Source of the DNA: WHSW01 sp963821345
GTDB lineage: Bacteria; Actinomycetota; Thermoleophilia; Solirubrobacterales; 70-9
Assembly (NCBI GenBank): GCA_963821345.1
Contig: CAWGDM010000001.1
Coordinates: forward strand, 1 to 64,000
Direction: 5' to 3'
Length of the DNA: 64,000 nt
The notes under the pieces are model-generated. The model searched no databases. It worked only from the letters and a program-made list of their open reading frames with translations, and was not told the origin of the DNA. Below, piece after piece: positions 40,366 to 49,383 of the stretch (position 1 is the first letter of the stretch; the number at the start of each line of letters is the position of its first letter). Made by a program: the position numbers and the translations under genes.

Positions 40366-41318
40366 TGCCCGTAGGCCGCCAGCGTGCGCTCGTATGAACG
40401 GCGCAGGACCGGCGCGCAGTGATAGTCCTCGCGCTCGAGCCGCGACAGGGTCTGCTCGTAGAGCTCGACGATCCGCTCCTGCTCGGGCTCGCTGAGCCCC
40501 TTGCGCCAGCGCGCGCGGTGGGCGGCGTCGGAGCTCATCTCCGCCTCGAAGAACTCGCGCATCGCCGGCTCGTCATCGATCCCCAGGAACTCGCGCAGCT
40601 CGCCGTAGGCGCCCTCGCGGTCCGACTGGACGAGCTCGTCGAGGCAGATCACCCGCAGCCGCTCGCGGTCGGCGTCCGAGAGCCCGCGGACCCCCTCCTC
40701 GGCCTGGCGCAGCCGCTCGGCCCAGAACTCGATCCCGGAGGCGACGTCGGTCGGGTGGTGGGGCTTTTGGCGCAGCGAGACCTTCGAGGAGCCGGAGTCG
40801 CGGCCGTCGCGCACCGAGTGCACGAACCGCGCCTCGGGGAAGATCCGCGCGAGGCCGTCGGCGGCGGCGATCGTGAAGCAGCTCATCTCGACCAGGACCG
40901 GCTTGCCGGCCTTGTCGGCGAGCGGCTGCAGGAGGTCGTAGAAGAGATTGCGCGAGGCACCGAGCAGGTCGTCGGGATACTCGCGCTCGAAGCGGTCGGC
41001 GGCGGCCGCGAACGAGTCGGGGTCGACGATCGTGTGCAGGCCGCGGTCGCGCCCGCGGCCCAGCGCCCGCCACTTGGCGCGCACGTAGGCGCGGTCGCCG
41101 ATCCGCACCCGATGCCACCAATAGCCGCGCAGCTTGCGCAGGAAGTCGTCGGGCTCGGTGCGCCCCTGGACGACGTCGGCCAGGCCCTTGGGGTTGCAGT
41201 GGAACCGGCACTCGATCGGCACCCCGTGGAAGCGCGAGTGGCGATCGAGCAGGTAGCTGAGGATGTGGGTGCCGCTGCGCCCGGTGCCGCCGATGAAGAC
41301 CAGTTCTGACTCGGTCAT
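40362..41318 (-). CDS. Sulfotransferase family protein
   Basis: 318 residues. The 5'-PSB loop LVFIGGTGRSGTHILSYLLDRHSRF and 3'-PB motif ARFVHSVRDGRDSGSSKVS define a PAPS-dependent sulfotransferase. It is closely related to the next gene upstream: same LxFIGGTGRSGTH start, same GYWWHR/GFWWKG segment, same VRDGRD. The C-terminal part (ERIVELYEQTLSRLEREDY) is a family-typical helix. ATG 41318 fits the start of the paralog. Confidence 0.88.
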   Translation of the reverse strand: MTESELVFIGGTGRSGTHILSYLLDRHSRFHGVPIECRFHCNPKGLADVVQGRTEPDDFLRKLRGYWWHRVRIGDRAYVRAKWRALGRGRDRGLHTIVDPDSFAAAADRFEREYPDDLLGASRNLFYDLLQPLADKAGKPVLVEMSCFTIAAADGLARIFPEARFVHSVRDGRDSGSSKVSLRQKPHHPTDVASGIEFWAERLRQAEEGVRGLSDADRERLRVICLDELVQSDREGAYGELREFLGIDDEPAMREFFEAEMSSDAAHRARWRKGLSEPEQERIVELYEQTLSRLEREDYHCAPVLRRSYERTLAAYGH

Positions 41319-42328
41319 GGGGATGGACGATCGTAGACGTAGACCAGCGGCTCGAGGTGCTCGGAGCCGCGCTCGATCGAGTGGCGAAGCAGCGGCGCGC
41401 AGCGCAACCCGTCGGACTCCAGGCGCCCGAGCGCCTCGTCGTAGAGCCGTTCGAGCTCGGCCGCCTTGCGCGCCGAGATCCCCTCGCGCCAGCGTTCCTT
41501 GTTCGCCTCCTCGGTGGTCATCCGGTTGGAGAAGTAGCGGCGGGTGCGCTTGGTCGCCGGCACGCCGAGGAAGTAGTAGAGCGGCCGCAGGGCGACCCGG
41601 GCGCGCTGCATGCGGACGAGCTCGTCGAGGCTGACGGTCAGCATCCGGCCCTGCGCGACCGCGTCGGCGCCCGCCTCGATCGCCCGGATCCGCTCCTCCC
41701 ACCAGGCGATCCCCTGCACCCGCGTCCGGGGCCGGACCAGGCCGCGGGTCTGCGAGACGCGCGAGGCCGAGGCGTCGCGCCCGTCGCGGACGACGTGGAT
41801 GAACTTCGCTTCCGGGAACACCTTGACCAGGGTGTCGGCGCGGGCGACCGTGTCGGTGCTCTGCTCGACCAACGCCACGGCACGCTTGCGCGGGTCCTCG
41901 TCGACGCGAAACCACAGCAGGTCGTAGAACAGCTGCCGGCAGGCGCCCGCGAGGTCGTCGCCGTGACTCGCCTCGAACTCGGCCAGGGCAGCGTCGTAAC
42001 GGTCGCGGTCGACGAACCGGTACATGCCACGGAAGCGGCTGGTCTGAAAGCCCTTCCACCAGAAGCCGCGCATCCGCTTGAGGAACTGCGCCGGCGTGAC
42101 CTCGCCCGACAGCAGCCCGGGGAAGCCCTCGGGGTCGGTGTGGAAGCGGACCTCGACCGGGACCAGCGCGTAGCGGTTGTGGCGGGCGATCAGCCGCGAG
42201 AGCACGTGGGTGCCGCTGCGCCCGGTGCCGCCGATGAAGACCAGCTTCGCGGTCTCGGGGTCGCGCGCCGGCTGCTCGCCGCCGACGACCGGCGCCGGCT
42301 GCTCGTCGGGGGTGCCGAAGTGCGGCAT
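41315..42328 (-). CDS. Sulfotransferase family protein (paralog)
   Basis: 337 residues. LVFIGGTGRSGTHVLSRLIARHNRY is the PAPS 5' loop and KFIHVVRDGRDASASRVS the 3' motif. A disordered 25-residue N-terminus (MPHFGTPDEQPAPVVGG) precedes the domain. Its stop overlaps the ATG of the paralog at 41318, and its ATG overlaps the previous stop by one base (TGATG), so all are translated in series. Two related enzymes side by side suggest two sulfation positions on one glycan. Confidence 0.88.
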   Translation of the reverse strand: MPHFGTPDEQPAPVVGGEQPARDPETAKLVFIGGTGRSGTHVLSRLIARHNRYALVPVEVRFHTDPEGFPGLLSGEVTPAQFLKRMRGFWWKGFQTSRFRGMYRFVDRDRYDAALAEFEASHGDDLAGACRQLFYDLLWFRVDEDPRKRAVALVEQSTDTVARADTLVKVFPEAKFIHVVRDGRDASASRVSQTRGLVRPRTRVQGIAWWEERIRAIEAGADAVAQGRMLTVSLDELVRMQRARVALRPLYYFLGVPATKRTRRYFSNRMTTEEANKERWREGISARKAAELERLYDEALGRLESDGLRCAPLLRHSIERGSEHLEPLVYVYDRPSP

Positions 42329-44676
42329 CAGCCGTTCCCCTTGCGGTCGTAGGCGTAATGGTCGACGTAGCGGCCGCAGGCCTGGGCGAGCGCGACCGTG
42401 CGGGGCGCGACCGCCGGCGACGCGGCGAGGTCGCCGAGCCAGACCAGCCGGCGGGCGTCGAGGGTGCCCGCGAGCCCGGCGGGCTTTGCCGCCTCGACCG
42501 TGACCTGGTGCTCGCCGGCCGCGGCGCCGCTGACCTGGCCGGCGGGCCAGAAGGCGCCGCGCCCGGCGCCGCTCAGGTACATGCCGTCGACCGAGGCGGG
42601 CAGCTGGGCGACCTGGTCGCCGTCGAAGCTGACGGTCAGCGGGACCTGGGAGTGGTACTGGAGCGAGAGCGCGTAGTCGCCGGCCGCGGGCAGGTCGATC
42701 GAGACCGTCGCCGTCCCCGGCGCCTGCCAACCGCGCTCCTGGCCGGCGACCTTGGCCGCCGGCGGCGCCGGGGTCCGCCACTTCTCGTAGCCGGCGACCA
42801 CCGGTTCGGCGAGCACCACGGCGGCGCCCCTGCGCTTCGGCGGGGCGCCGTCGCAGTCATAGACCGCGCCGGGGTCGCCGCGCTCGTCGGGCAACACCTT
42901 GGCGCGCGGGGTGTCGCCGTGGCGCTTCCAGAGCACGTAGTCGCCGTCGGTGGCGACCCGGGTGAAGTTGGCGGGCGGGGTCGATTGGAACGCTGCCGTG
43001 GTCGTGATCGCGTAGTCGAACTTGTCGAGCTGGCCGGGGTCGAGCGAGTCGAAGTCGGCCGCCAGGCCCTGCTGCCAGGTCTTCTCCGGCCGGGCGGCGA
43101 TCTCCTCGGGAACGTAGCCGGCCGGGGCCCGCGCCAGGGTGCCGCGCAGGTAGTAGCCGGCGAAGCGGTCGACGCCGAGGAAGGCGACCGGCTCGCCCTG
43201 CGCCCGGGCGGCGAGCCGCTCGAGCCCGAGCTCGCGCTGGTCGAAGCCGACCGGGGCGTCGCGCAGGGCGAGGAAGGTGGAGGCGGCGGCGGCGATCAGT
43301 ACGAGGATGCCGCAGGCGTAGCGCAGCCACTGTCGCGGCGGCTCGAGCAGCGCCCGCAGCGAGACCAGCAGGACTAGCGGCGAGATCACCGCCAGCGCCT
43401 TCGCCTGCACGTGGATCTGGGCGAAGGCGCGGGTCCCGAGATAGACGACGGCGCCGGTGATCAGCATCGCCAGCAGCGCCGTCGCCCGGCGGCGGACGAG
43501 CACGAGGACGCCGTAGGCGATCGCCGCGGCCCCGATCGCGACCGCGATCAGCGAGCCCGAGACCTCGCCGCGGACGATCCGGAAATCCCCCTGCGGCCAG
43601 ATCCCGAGCGCCTCGCCGCCGAACACCGGCGAGCTCAGGCGCCCGGCCGACTCCTGGACGTCGGCGATCTTGTTCGCGAACTCGCGCGCCGGGGTGAAGG
43701 CGACGACCGCGATCCCGAGCAGGATCAGCGCGGCGACCGCGAGCGTGACCTTGTGGGCGACGAGGCCGTCGCGGACAGCGTTCCAGTCGACCGGGCTGCG
43801 CCCCGCGATCGCCTCGAGCGCGAGCCAGATCGGGACCGCGAGCACGAACCAGGCCAGCCCCGGGGCGCTGAACGTGAACACGCTCGCCGCCGCGAGCAGC
43901 AGGAGGATGCCGACCACGGTGCGCCACGGGGGCGCCTTGTCGTCCTCGGGGTCGCTGCGCGCGCCGAGCGCGATCGCGAAGGCGAGCACGAGCAGCGCCA
44001 TCGTCGTCTCCTTGAAGGCGCTCTGGGCCAGGAAGGAGGCGGCCAGATACGGCAGGCCGACGAGCGCGGCGACCGCGACCCGGCGCCCGGCCGGCAGCTT
44101 CGGCAGGCCGCCGAGCGCGGTCAGCGCGGTCAGCACCGGGATCGCGAGCAGCAGCCCGTTGAAGGCGCTGACCAGGCCGGCCCCGGTGATCTGGGCGGCG
44201 ATCACGGTGACCGCCTGCGGCCCGATCGGGTAGCCGAAGCGCACGGCGCTCGGCTCGGGGCCGAATCCGTGCTGGAGCCAGTCGGCCCAGTAGAGCTGGG
44301 CGGCGTGGTCGTTGGTGTAGACGCCGGAGCCGAGCACCCCGACGTGGTCGGAGATCAGGAACGGGAGGCTGGCCGCCGCGAGCACGATCGCCGCCGCGGC
44401 GACGCCGAGCGGCCACCGGTTGGCGTCGCCGTAACGGCGCCGGTCACGGATCGCGATCGCCGCGGCGGCGATCGTCGCCAGGCCGATCAGGATCGCCGCG
44501 GTCGTCGCCCGCCCCGGCAGGCGGATCAGCAGCGGGGCGGCGACCACCAAGGCCGCGAACCCGGTCGCCGCCGACAGCCACGCCGGCCGCGTGCGGCCAA
44601 GCAAGACGAGGATCGCGCGGCCGATCGCCAGCGAGGCGCCGACGACCAGCAGCGAGCAGGCGTAGATCGCGATCAC
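42328..44676 (-). CDS. Large GT-C-like membrane protein
   Basis: 782 residues. About 12 membrane helices occupy residues 1-470. A loop after the first helices holds SDHVGVLGSGVYTNDHAAQLYWADWLQHG, whose acidic/aromatic pattern resembles the catalytic first loop of GT-C enzymes. The C-terminal 300 residues are extracytoplasmic and end in a carbohydrate-binding-like beta-sandwich (ATVSIDLPAAGDYALSLQYHSQVPLTVSFDGDQVAQLPASVDG). It probably transfers a sugar from a polyprenyl-phosphate donor outside the membrane. Overlaps both neighbours. Confidence 0.7.
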   Translation of the reverse strand: MIAIYACSLLVVGASLAIGRAILVLLGRTRPAWLSAATGFAALVVAAPLLIRLPGRATTAAILIGLATIAAAAIAIRDRRRYGDANRWPLGVAAAAIVLAAASLPFLISDHVGVLGSGVYTNDHAAQLYWADWLQHGFGPEPSAVRFGYPIGPQAVTVIAAQITGAGLVSAFNGLLLAIPVLTALTALGGLPKLPAGRRVAVAALVGLPYLAASFLAQSAFKETTMALLVLAFAIALGARSDPEDDKAPPWRTVVGILLLLAAASVFTFSAPGLAWFVLAVPIWLALEAIAGRSPVDWNAVRDGLVAHKVTLAVAALILLGIAVVAFTPAREFANKIADVQESAGRLSSPVFGGEALGIWPQGDFRIVRGEVSGSLIAVAIGAAAIAYGVLVLVRRRATALLAMLITGAVVYLGTRAFAQIHVQAKALAVISPLVLLVSLRALLEPPRQWLRYACGILVLIAAAASTFLALRDAPVGFDQRELGLERLAARAQGEPVAFLGVDRFAGYYLRGTLARAPAGYVPEEIAARPEKTWQQGLAADFDSLDPGQLDKFDYAITTTAAFQSTPPANFTRVATDGDYVLWKRHGDTPRAKVLPDERGDPGAVYDCDGAPPKRRGAAVVLAEPVVAGYEKWRTPAPPAAKVAGQERGWQAPGTATVSIDLPAAGDYALSLQYHSQVPLTVSFDGDQVAQLPASVDGMYLSGAGRGAFWPAGQVSGAAAGEHQVTVEAAKPAGLAGTLDARRLVWLGDLAASPAVAPRTVALAQACGRYVDHYAYDRKGNG

Positions 44677-46868
44677 GGTTGGTTCGCGGTCGGGTCGGCG
44701 TTGACCGAGTCGCCGTTGAGCTCCGACTCACTCAGGTCCGGGAGGTCGTCGCACGTCGACGGGTCCGGAGTGCCCTCGATCGCGAACACGCTCACCGGGC
44801 CGTCGCGGATCACCTCCTTGACCGACGGATCCTCGCGCGTCCACAGCGCCTCCTTGGTGTCGGTCAGCGCCCCGGGGTTGAACGGGTCGTAGGTGGTGAC
44901 GACGTGGGTGTAGCCGCCGTCGGCGAGCGCCTGGCGCCACTCGGCGCAGGTCGGGATCCGCTCGTAGGCGCCGTCGGGACCCTCCCGGCCGAGCCACTGG
45001 ACCTGGTTGGAGAGGTCGGTGCCGTAGAACGGGAACTGGTTGAAGACCCCGCGCACGCCGGAGATCGCGATCTTGGCGTCGCGCAGGTCGCGCGCCCAGC
45101 GGACGGCGTCGGCGAGCTTCAGCTGCGGGCTGAGGTTCTCGTAACGGCGCTCGAGATAGTGACGCTGCTCCCACCAGCCGGCGCCCAGGGCGACGACGGC
45201 GACGACGGCGACCAGCGCCGGCGCCCAGCCGAGCGGCGCGGCGGGCCCGAGCGGTCGCGCGGCGCAGCCACTGGATCGCGGCGAACGCCGCGAAGACGGC
45301 GACGCCGGCGGCGATCGCACCCTTGACGTGCCCCTGCTGCCACTGGACCAGCGAGATCGCGGTCGCCGCGAACAGGACGCAGAGCGCGGCCGAGGGTGAC
45401 TGTGCGACCGCGCTCGGTGCTGCGCAGCGCCGGAAGGCAGGGCAGGATCGCCAGCCCGACCGCGGCGGCGGGCGCCAGGTAACGGACGTTCCAGACGAAG
45501 GCGATCGGCTGGCCCGGCTCGCCGGCCGCGGTCAGCGGCGTGAACACGTACGCGAGGGTGGTGAACAGGACCACCGCTCCGAGCACCCGCAGCAGCGGGT
45601 CGCGCCCGCGCCAGAGCGCGTAGACGCCGCCGCCGATGAACGCCGCCAGGACCAGCGGCCAGAGGAAGCCGAACGAGTCGTCGAGCCCGGGGAAGAACCA
45701 GTCCTTCCAGACGTCGAAGTCGGTCGCGTAGTGGAAGACCGAGTACCCGGGGCGCAGCTCGAAGGCGCGCTCGGGCGTCGGCAGCTGCAGCGGGCCGAAC
45801 GACGTGAACGGGATCGGGTTGCCGATCGCGACCGCGTTGCGGACATACCAGTAGCCGCCGGTGAGCAGCGCGGGAAGGCCGAACCACAGCGCGACCCGAA
45901 CGCGCGCGCCCGGGACTGATCGCGATCAGGCCGATGAACAGGGCAACAGCGGGGGCGATGAACGAGAGCTTGGTCCCGGCCGCGAGGCCGGCGGCAAGCC
46001 CAGCCACGGCGAGCGGGGCGGTTATTGCCCGAGGGGTGGGGGAAAGCCGCCCCGCCCAGGCGTTGACGAGGATCGCAACGACGCTGAGGATCAGGGCGAC
46101 GCCGACGATGTCGTTGAGCGCCTCGCCGGCCTGGAACTCGACCAGGTTCTGGGCGCCGAGGGCGATCGCGCCGCCGATCAGGCTCTGCGGGCCGAGGCCG
46201 TAGGGGCGGCCGATCGAGTAGGCCGCGGTGAGGCCGAGGGCGAGCCAGGCGAGGTTGAGCAGCGGCGAGAGGATGTCGCGGTCGAAGGCGAGGATCGGGA
46301 CCGCGTGGACGACCTCGGAGTTCGCCGGGTAGTACGAGGCGAAGAAGATCGGATCGAAGTAGTCGATCGAGCCGAAGTGGGCGCCGTGCGCGAACCGGGT
46401 CGCCAGCGGCATGTGGTACCAGAGCGTGTCGGCGCGGTCCATGCCCCCGGCGAGGCTGCCCAGGGTCGGCACCATCCAGGCCGCGGCGACCACGGCGACC
46501 GCGACCGCCGCCAGCCAGACCGCGATCCGCGACGCGGGCGGCGCCGGCGGCGCCTCGCCGGTCGCCGGGCGGGCGAGCAGGTGGACGGCAACCGCGATCG
46601 CGAGCGCGCCGGCGATCATCGTCCAGGCCTCGAAGGCGGCGAAGGTCCCGAGCGCCTCGGCGAGCACGATCAGCGCCGCGATCGCCAGCACCGCCTCGGC
46701 GACCCGCGCCGGGGCGCCCGACCAGCCGCCCAGCAGCGCCCCGCGCGCCCGCCAGGCCGCATAGGCGAGCGGGGCGACGATCAACGCCAGCTCCAGGCAG
46801 CCGAGCAGGTAGTCGCCGGCGGCGAGCGTGCGCTCGGACGCGGGCGCGATCGAGAACGCGGCGCTCAC
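44673..46868 (-). pseudogene. GT-C/ArnT-like membrane glycosyltransferase, frameshifted
   Basis: About 730 residues from GTG 46868. N-terminal helices are followed by the GT-C-like loop GMDRADTLWYHMPLATRFAHGAHFGSIDYFDP with acidic residues, more helices, and an extracytoplasmic end (VRWARDLRDAKIAISGVRGVFNQFPFYGTDLSNQVQW...). Three +1 lesions near 45915, 45400 and 45240 bring the frame back to the original. The intervening sequence reads as membrane protein in the shifted frames (FVWNVRYLAPAAAVGLAILP; LCVLFAATAISLVQWQQG). It starts 28 bp after ftsB and overlaps the next GT-C-like gene by 4 bp. Confidence 0.72.
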
Positions 46869-46896
46869 TGGCGCCCGACCCCGGTCGCGGTCGCGG

Positions 46897-47250
46897 CTAG
46901 CGGTTGAGGCCCTTGACCACGAACGGGCTCTCGCCGACCTCGATCATCCCGATCTTGCGGGCGCCGCGCTCGGCCGCGTCGGGGCCCTGGAGGTTGGCCA
47001 GCCGCTGGCGCAGCTTCGCCTGCTCGGCGCGCAGATCGGTCAGCGAGGCGTGCTCGCCCTTCGAGTCGCGCCAGGCGTCGAAGAAGTTGAGCGCGGGACC
47101 GACGTAGGAGACGCAGATCGCGATCAGCACGAGGACGAGCGCCACCCGGCCGACCCGGTCCCACTGGATCCGGCTCGCGCCGCCCCGGCTCGTCGTCCGT
47201 GGTGCCGGCTTCAGCCGGTATCCGCGGGCTGCCTGGGCGCGGGTGCTCAC
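46897..47250 (-). CDS. ftsB: Septum-formation protein FtsB/DivIC
   Basis: 117 residues from GTG 47250. A basic cytoplasmic N-terminus, one membrane helix (VALVLVLIAICVSYVGPAL, about 36-54), then the coiled coil (EHASLTDLRAEQAKLRQRLANLQ) and an AERGARKIGMIEVGESPFVV end as in DivIC proteins. It belongs to the divisome FtsQLB complex. Downstream of eno, as in most actinomycetes, which supports the call. Confidence 0.88.
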   Translation of the reverse strand: MSTRAQAARGYRLKPAPRTTSRGGASRIQWDRVGRVALVLVLIAICVSYVGPALNFFDAWRDSKGEHASLTDLRAEQAKLRQRLANLQGPDAAERGARKIGMIEVGESPFVVKGLNR

Positions 47251-47278
47251 GCCTGATCCGTTCGGCGCCGATCGCCGA

Positions 47279-48580
47279 CTACCTTCCGCTGAAAGCTTCC
47301 AACCCCGGGTAGGTGGCGCTCGCTCCGAGCTCCTCCTCGATCCGCAGAAGCTGGTTGTACTTGGCGACCCGGTCCGAGCGCGACGGCGCCCCGGTCTTGA
47401 TCTGGCCGGCGGCGGTGCCGACTGCGATGTCGGCGATCGTCGTGTCCTCGGTCTCGCCGGACCGATGCGAGATCACCGCCGAGTAGCCGGCCTCGCGGGC
47501 GATGCCGATCGCCTCCAGGGTCTCGGTGAGGGTTCCGATCTGGTTCACCTTGATCAGGATCGAGTTGCCGACCTGCGCCTCGACCCCGCGCCGTAGGCGC
47601 TCGGGGTTGGTGACGAAGAGGTCGTCGCCGACCAGCTGGCAGCTGTCGCCGAGGCGCTTGGTCAGCAGGTCCCAGCCGTCCCAGTCCTCCTCGGCCATCC
47701 CGTCCTCGATCGAGATCACCGGGTAGCGCGAGGCCATCTCCGCCCAGTAGGCGGCCATCTCCTCGGCGCTCAGGGCGCGGCCCTCGTGCTCGAGCACGTA
47801 GGCGCCGTCCGACTCACGGTAGATCTCCGAGGTAGCGGGGTCGAGGGCGATGAAGGCGTCGGTGCCGGGCGCGTAGCCGGCCGCCTCGATCCCCTCGACC
47901 AGGACCGCCAGCGCCGCCTCGTTGGACTCCAGGTCGGGAGCGAAGCCGCCCTCGTCGCCGACCGTGGTCCCGAGCCCTCGGCCCTTGAGCACCTGCGCGA
48001 GCGCGTGGAAAATCTCGGTGCCCATCCGCAGGCCCTCGCCGAAGCTCGGCGCGCCCGCGGGGACGACCATGAACTCCTGCAGGTCGACCGAGTTGTCGGC
48101 GTGGGCGCCGCCGTTGATCACGTTCATCATCGGCACCGGGAGCACGGTCGCCGCGGCGCGGTCGAGCCCGTAGAGCTCGGCGACGTAGAGGTAGAGCGGC
48201 ACCCCGGCCTCGGCCGCCGCCGCGCGGGCGGTGGCCAGCGAGACGCCGAGGATCGCGTTGGCGCCGAGCCGCGACTTGTTCGGGGTGCCGTCGAGCTCAC
48301 GCAGGGTGTCGTCGATCGCCACCTGGTCGGTCGCCCGGGCGCCGACCAGCGCCTTGGCGATCGCCCCGTTGACGCTCTCGACGGCCTTGCCGACGCCCTT
48401 GCCGGCCCAGGTGTCGCCGCCGTCGCGCAGCTCGGTGGCCTCGAACTCGCCGGTCGAGGCGCCGGAGGGGACCGCGGCGCGCCCCAGCGCCCCGGAGCCG
48501 AGCCGAACGTCGACCTCGACCGTCGGGTTGCCCCGCGAGTCGAGGATCTGGCGTCCGTGGATGTGCTCGATCGCGCCCAT
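47279..48580 (-). CDS. eno: Enolase
   Basis: 433 residues, full length. Catalytic Glu in VGDEGGFAPDL, metal Asp in SIEDGMAEEDWDGW and LVGDDLFVTN, and catalytic Lys in SILIKVNQIGTL are present. The C-terminal SHRSGETEDTTIADIAV is the enolase signature. Converts 2-phosphoglycerate to phosphoenolpyruvate. ATG 48580, 15 bp after mazG. No frame lesions. Confidence 0.97.
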   Translation of the reverse strand: MGAIEHIHGRQILDSRGNPTVEVDVRLGSGALGRAAVPSGASTGEFEATELRDGGDTWAGKGVGKAVESVNGAIAKALVGARATDQVAIDDTLRELDGTPNKSRLGANAILGVSLATARAAAAEAGVPLYLYVAELYGLDRAAATVLPVPMMNVINGGAHADNSVDLQEFMVVPAGAPSFGEGLRMGTEIFHALAQVLKGRGLGTTVGDEGGFAPDLESNEAALAVLVEGIEAAGYAPGTDAFIALDPATSEIYRESDGAYVLEHEGRALSAEEMAAYWAEMASRYPVISIEDGMAEEDWDGWDLLTKRLGDSCQLVGDDLFVTNPERLRRGVEAQVGNSILIKVNQIGTLTETLEAIGIAREAGYSAVISHRSGETEDTTIADIAVGTAAGQIKTGAPSRSDRVAKYNQLLRIEEELGASATYPGLEAFSGR

Positions 48581-48595
48581 TCGCGGAGCGGGAGG

Positions 48596-49306
48596 CTAGA
48601 CGGTTCCGAGCGCGTCGCGCAGGCGGTCGGCGGACGCCCGCAGGGCGAGCTCGGGATCGACCCCCAGGCGGCGCGAGAGGCGCACGGCCTCGAGCAGCAT
48701 CTCCCCCACCGCCGCCTCGGCCTCGTCACGGGTCTCGCGGTCGGCCGGCGAGCCGCCGTCGGGATCGGCGCGGCGCAGGATCTTGCGCGCGTACAGCAGC
48801 GCCGGCAGGTTCTCGGGGATGTCGGCGAACGGGTCGCCGGCGCCGCGGCCCTCGACCTCGCGCTTGATCTGGTCCCAGTTGCGCAGGACCTCCGCGGCGC
48901 TCTCCGCCTCGGCTTCGCCGAACACGTGGGGATGACGGCGGATCAGCTTCTCGGTCAGCTGGTCGGCGACCTCGCCGAGCGAGCCGGCGCCGCGCTCCTC
49001 GAGCAGCAGCGCCAGGAAGACGACCTGGAAGAGGACGTCGCCGAGCTCGTCGCGGAGCTTGTCGTCGTCGCCGCGCTGCGCGGCGTCGGCGAGCTCGTAG
49101 GCCTCCTCGACCGTGTGCGGGACGATCGAGCGCTCGTCCTGCTCGCGATCCCAGGGACATTCCCGCCGCAGCCGGCGGGTGATCTCGTCGAGCCGCTCTA
49201 GGGCCGCTGCGTCCAGCAGATGATTGATGCCACGGAGGCGCGTGCGCGAGGGCGCACGGCACCGAGCCGGGCGTGGTCGGGCGACGAAGCGCGTGCCGGT
49301 TGGCAC
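48596..49306 (-). CDS. mazG: MazG-family nucleoside triphosphate pyrophosphohydrolase
   Basis: The domain begins ALERLDEITRRLRRECPWDREQDERSIVPHTVEEAYELADAAQRGDDDKLRDELGDVLFQVVFLALL, with the MazG E-E-x-x-E / E-x-x-D metal motifs intact. It hydrolyses noncanonical or excess NTPs. A second half-domain (EVLRNWDQIKREVEGRG...) matches full-size MazG. The start is uncertain. GTG 49306 gives 236 residues, but that codon lies inside a 9-bp hairpin, and no ATG/GTG/TTG is in frame just before the domain (about 49225). A lesion or unusual start is possible. Confidence 0.88.
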   Translation of the reverse strand: MPTGTRFVARPRPARCRAPSRTRLRGINHLLDAAALERLDEITRRLRRECPWDREQDERSIVPHTVEEAYELADAAQRGDDDKLRDELGDVLFQVVFLALLLEERGAGSLGEVADQLTEKLIRRHPHVFGEAEAESAAEVLRNWDQIKREVEGRGAGDPFADIPENLPALLYARKILRRADPDGGSPADRETRDEAEAAVGEMLLEAVRLSRRLGVDPELALRASADRLRDALGTV

Positions 49307-49310
49307 GCGC
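49289..49310. repeat. Perfect 9-bp hairpin with GGTT loop
   Basis: GCGCGTGCC-GGTT-GGCACGCGC between mazG and the foldase gene. No T tract follows on either strand. It may be a terminator or an operator at the mazG start. Confidence 0.5.
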
Positions 49311-49383
49311 GAGGAGCACGGGCGCGATCCGGCGATGTGTGTCCGTGCGTCATTCGCGCGCGTGGATTCGTGGGATCACTCAT

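Noticed and set aside
30000..47000. CRISPR array or phage/integrative element
   Set aside because: No regularly spaced direct repeats, cas, integrase, recombinase or structural phage genes are seen anywhere in the window. The only tandem repeats are coding low-complexity tracts.
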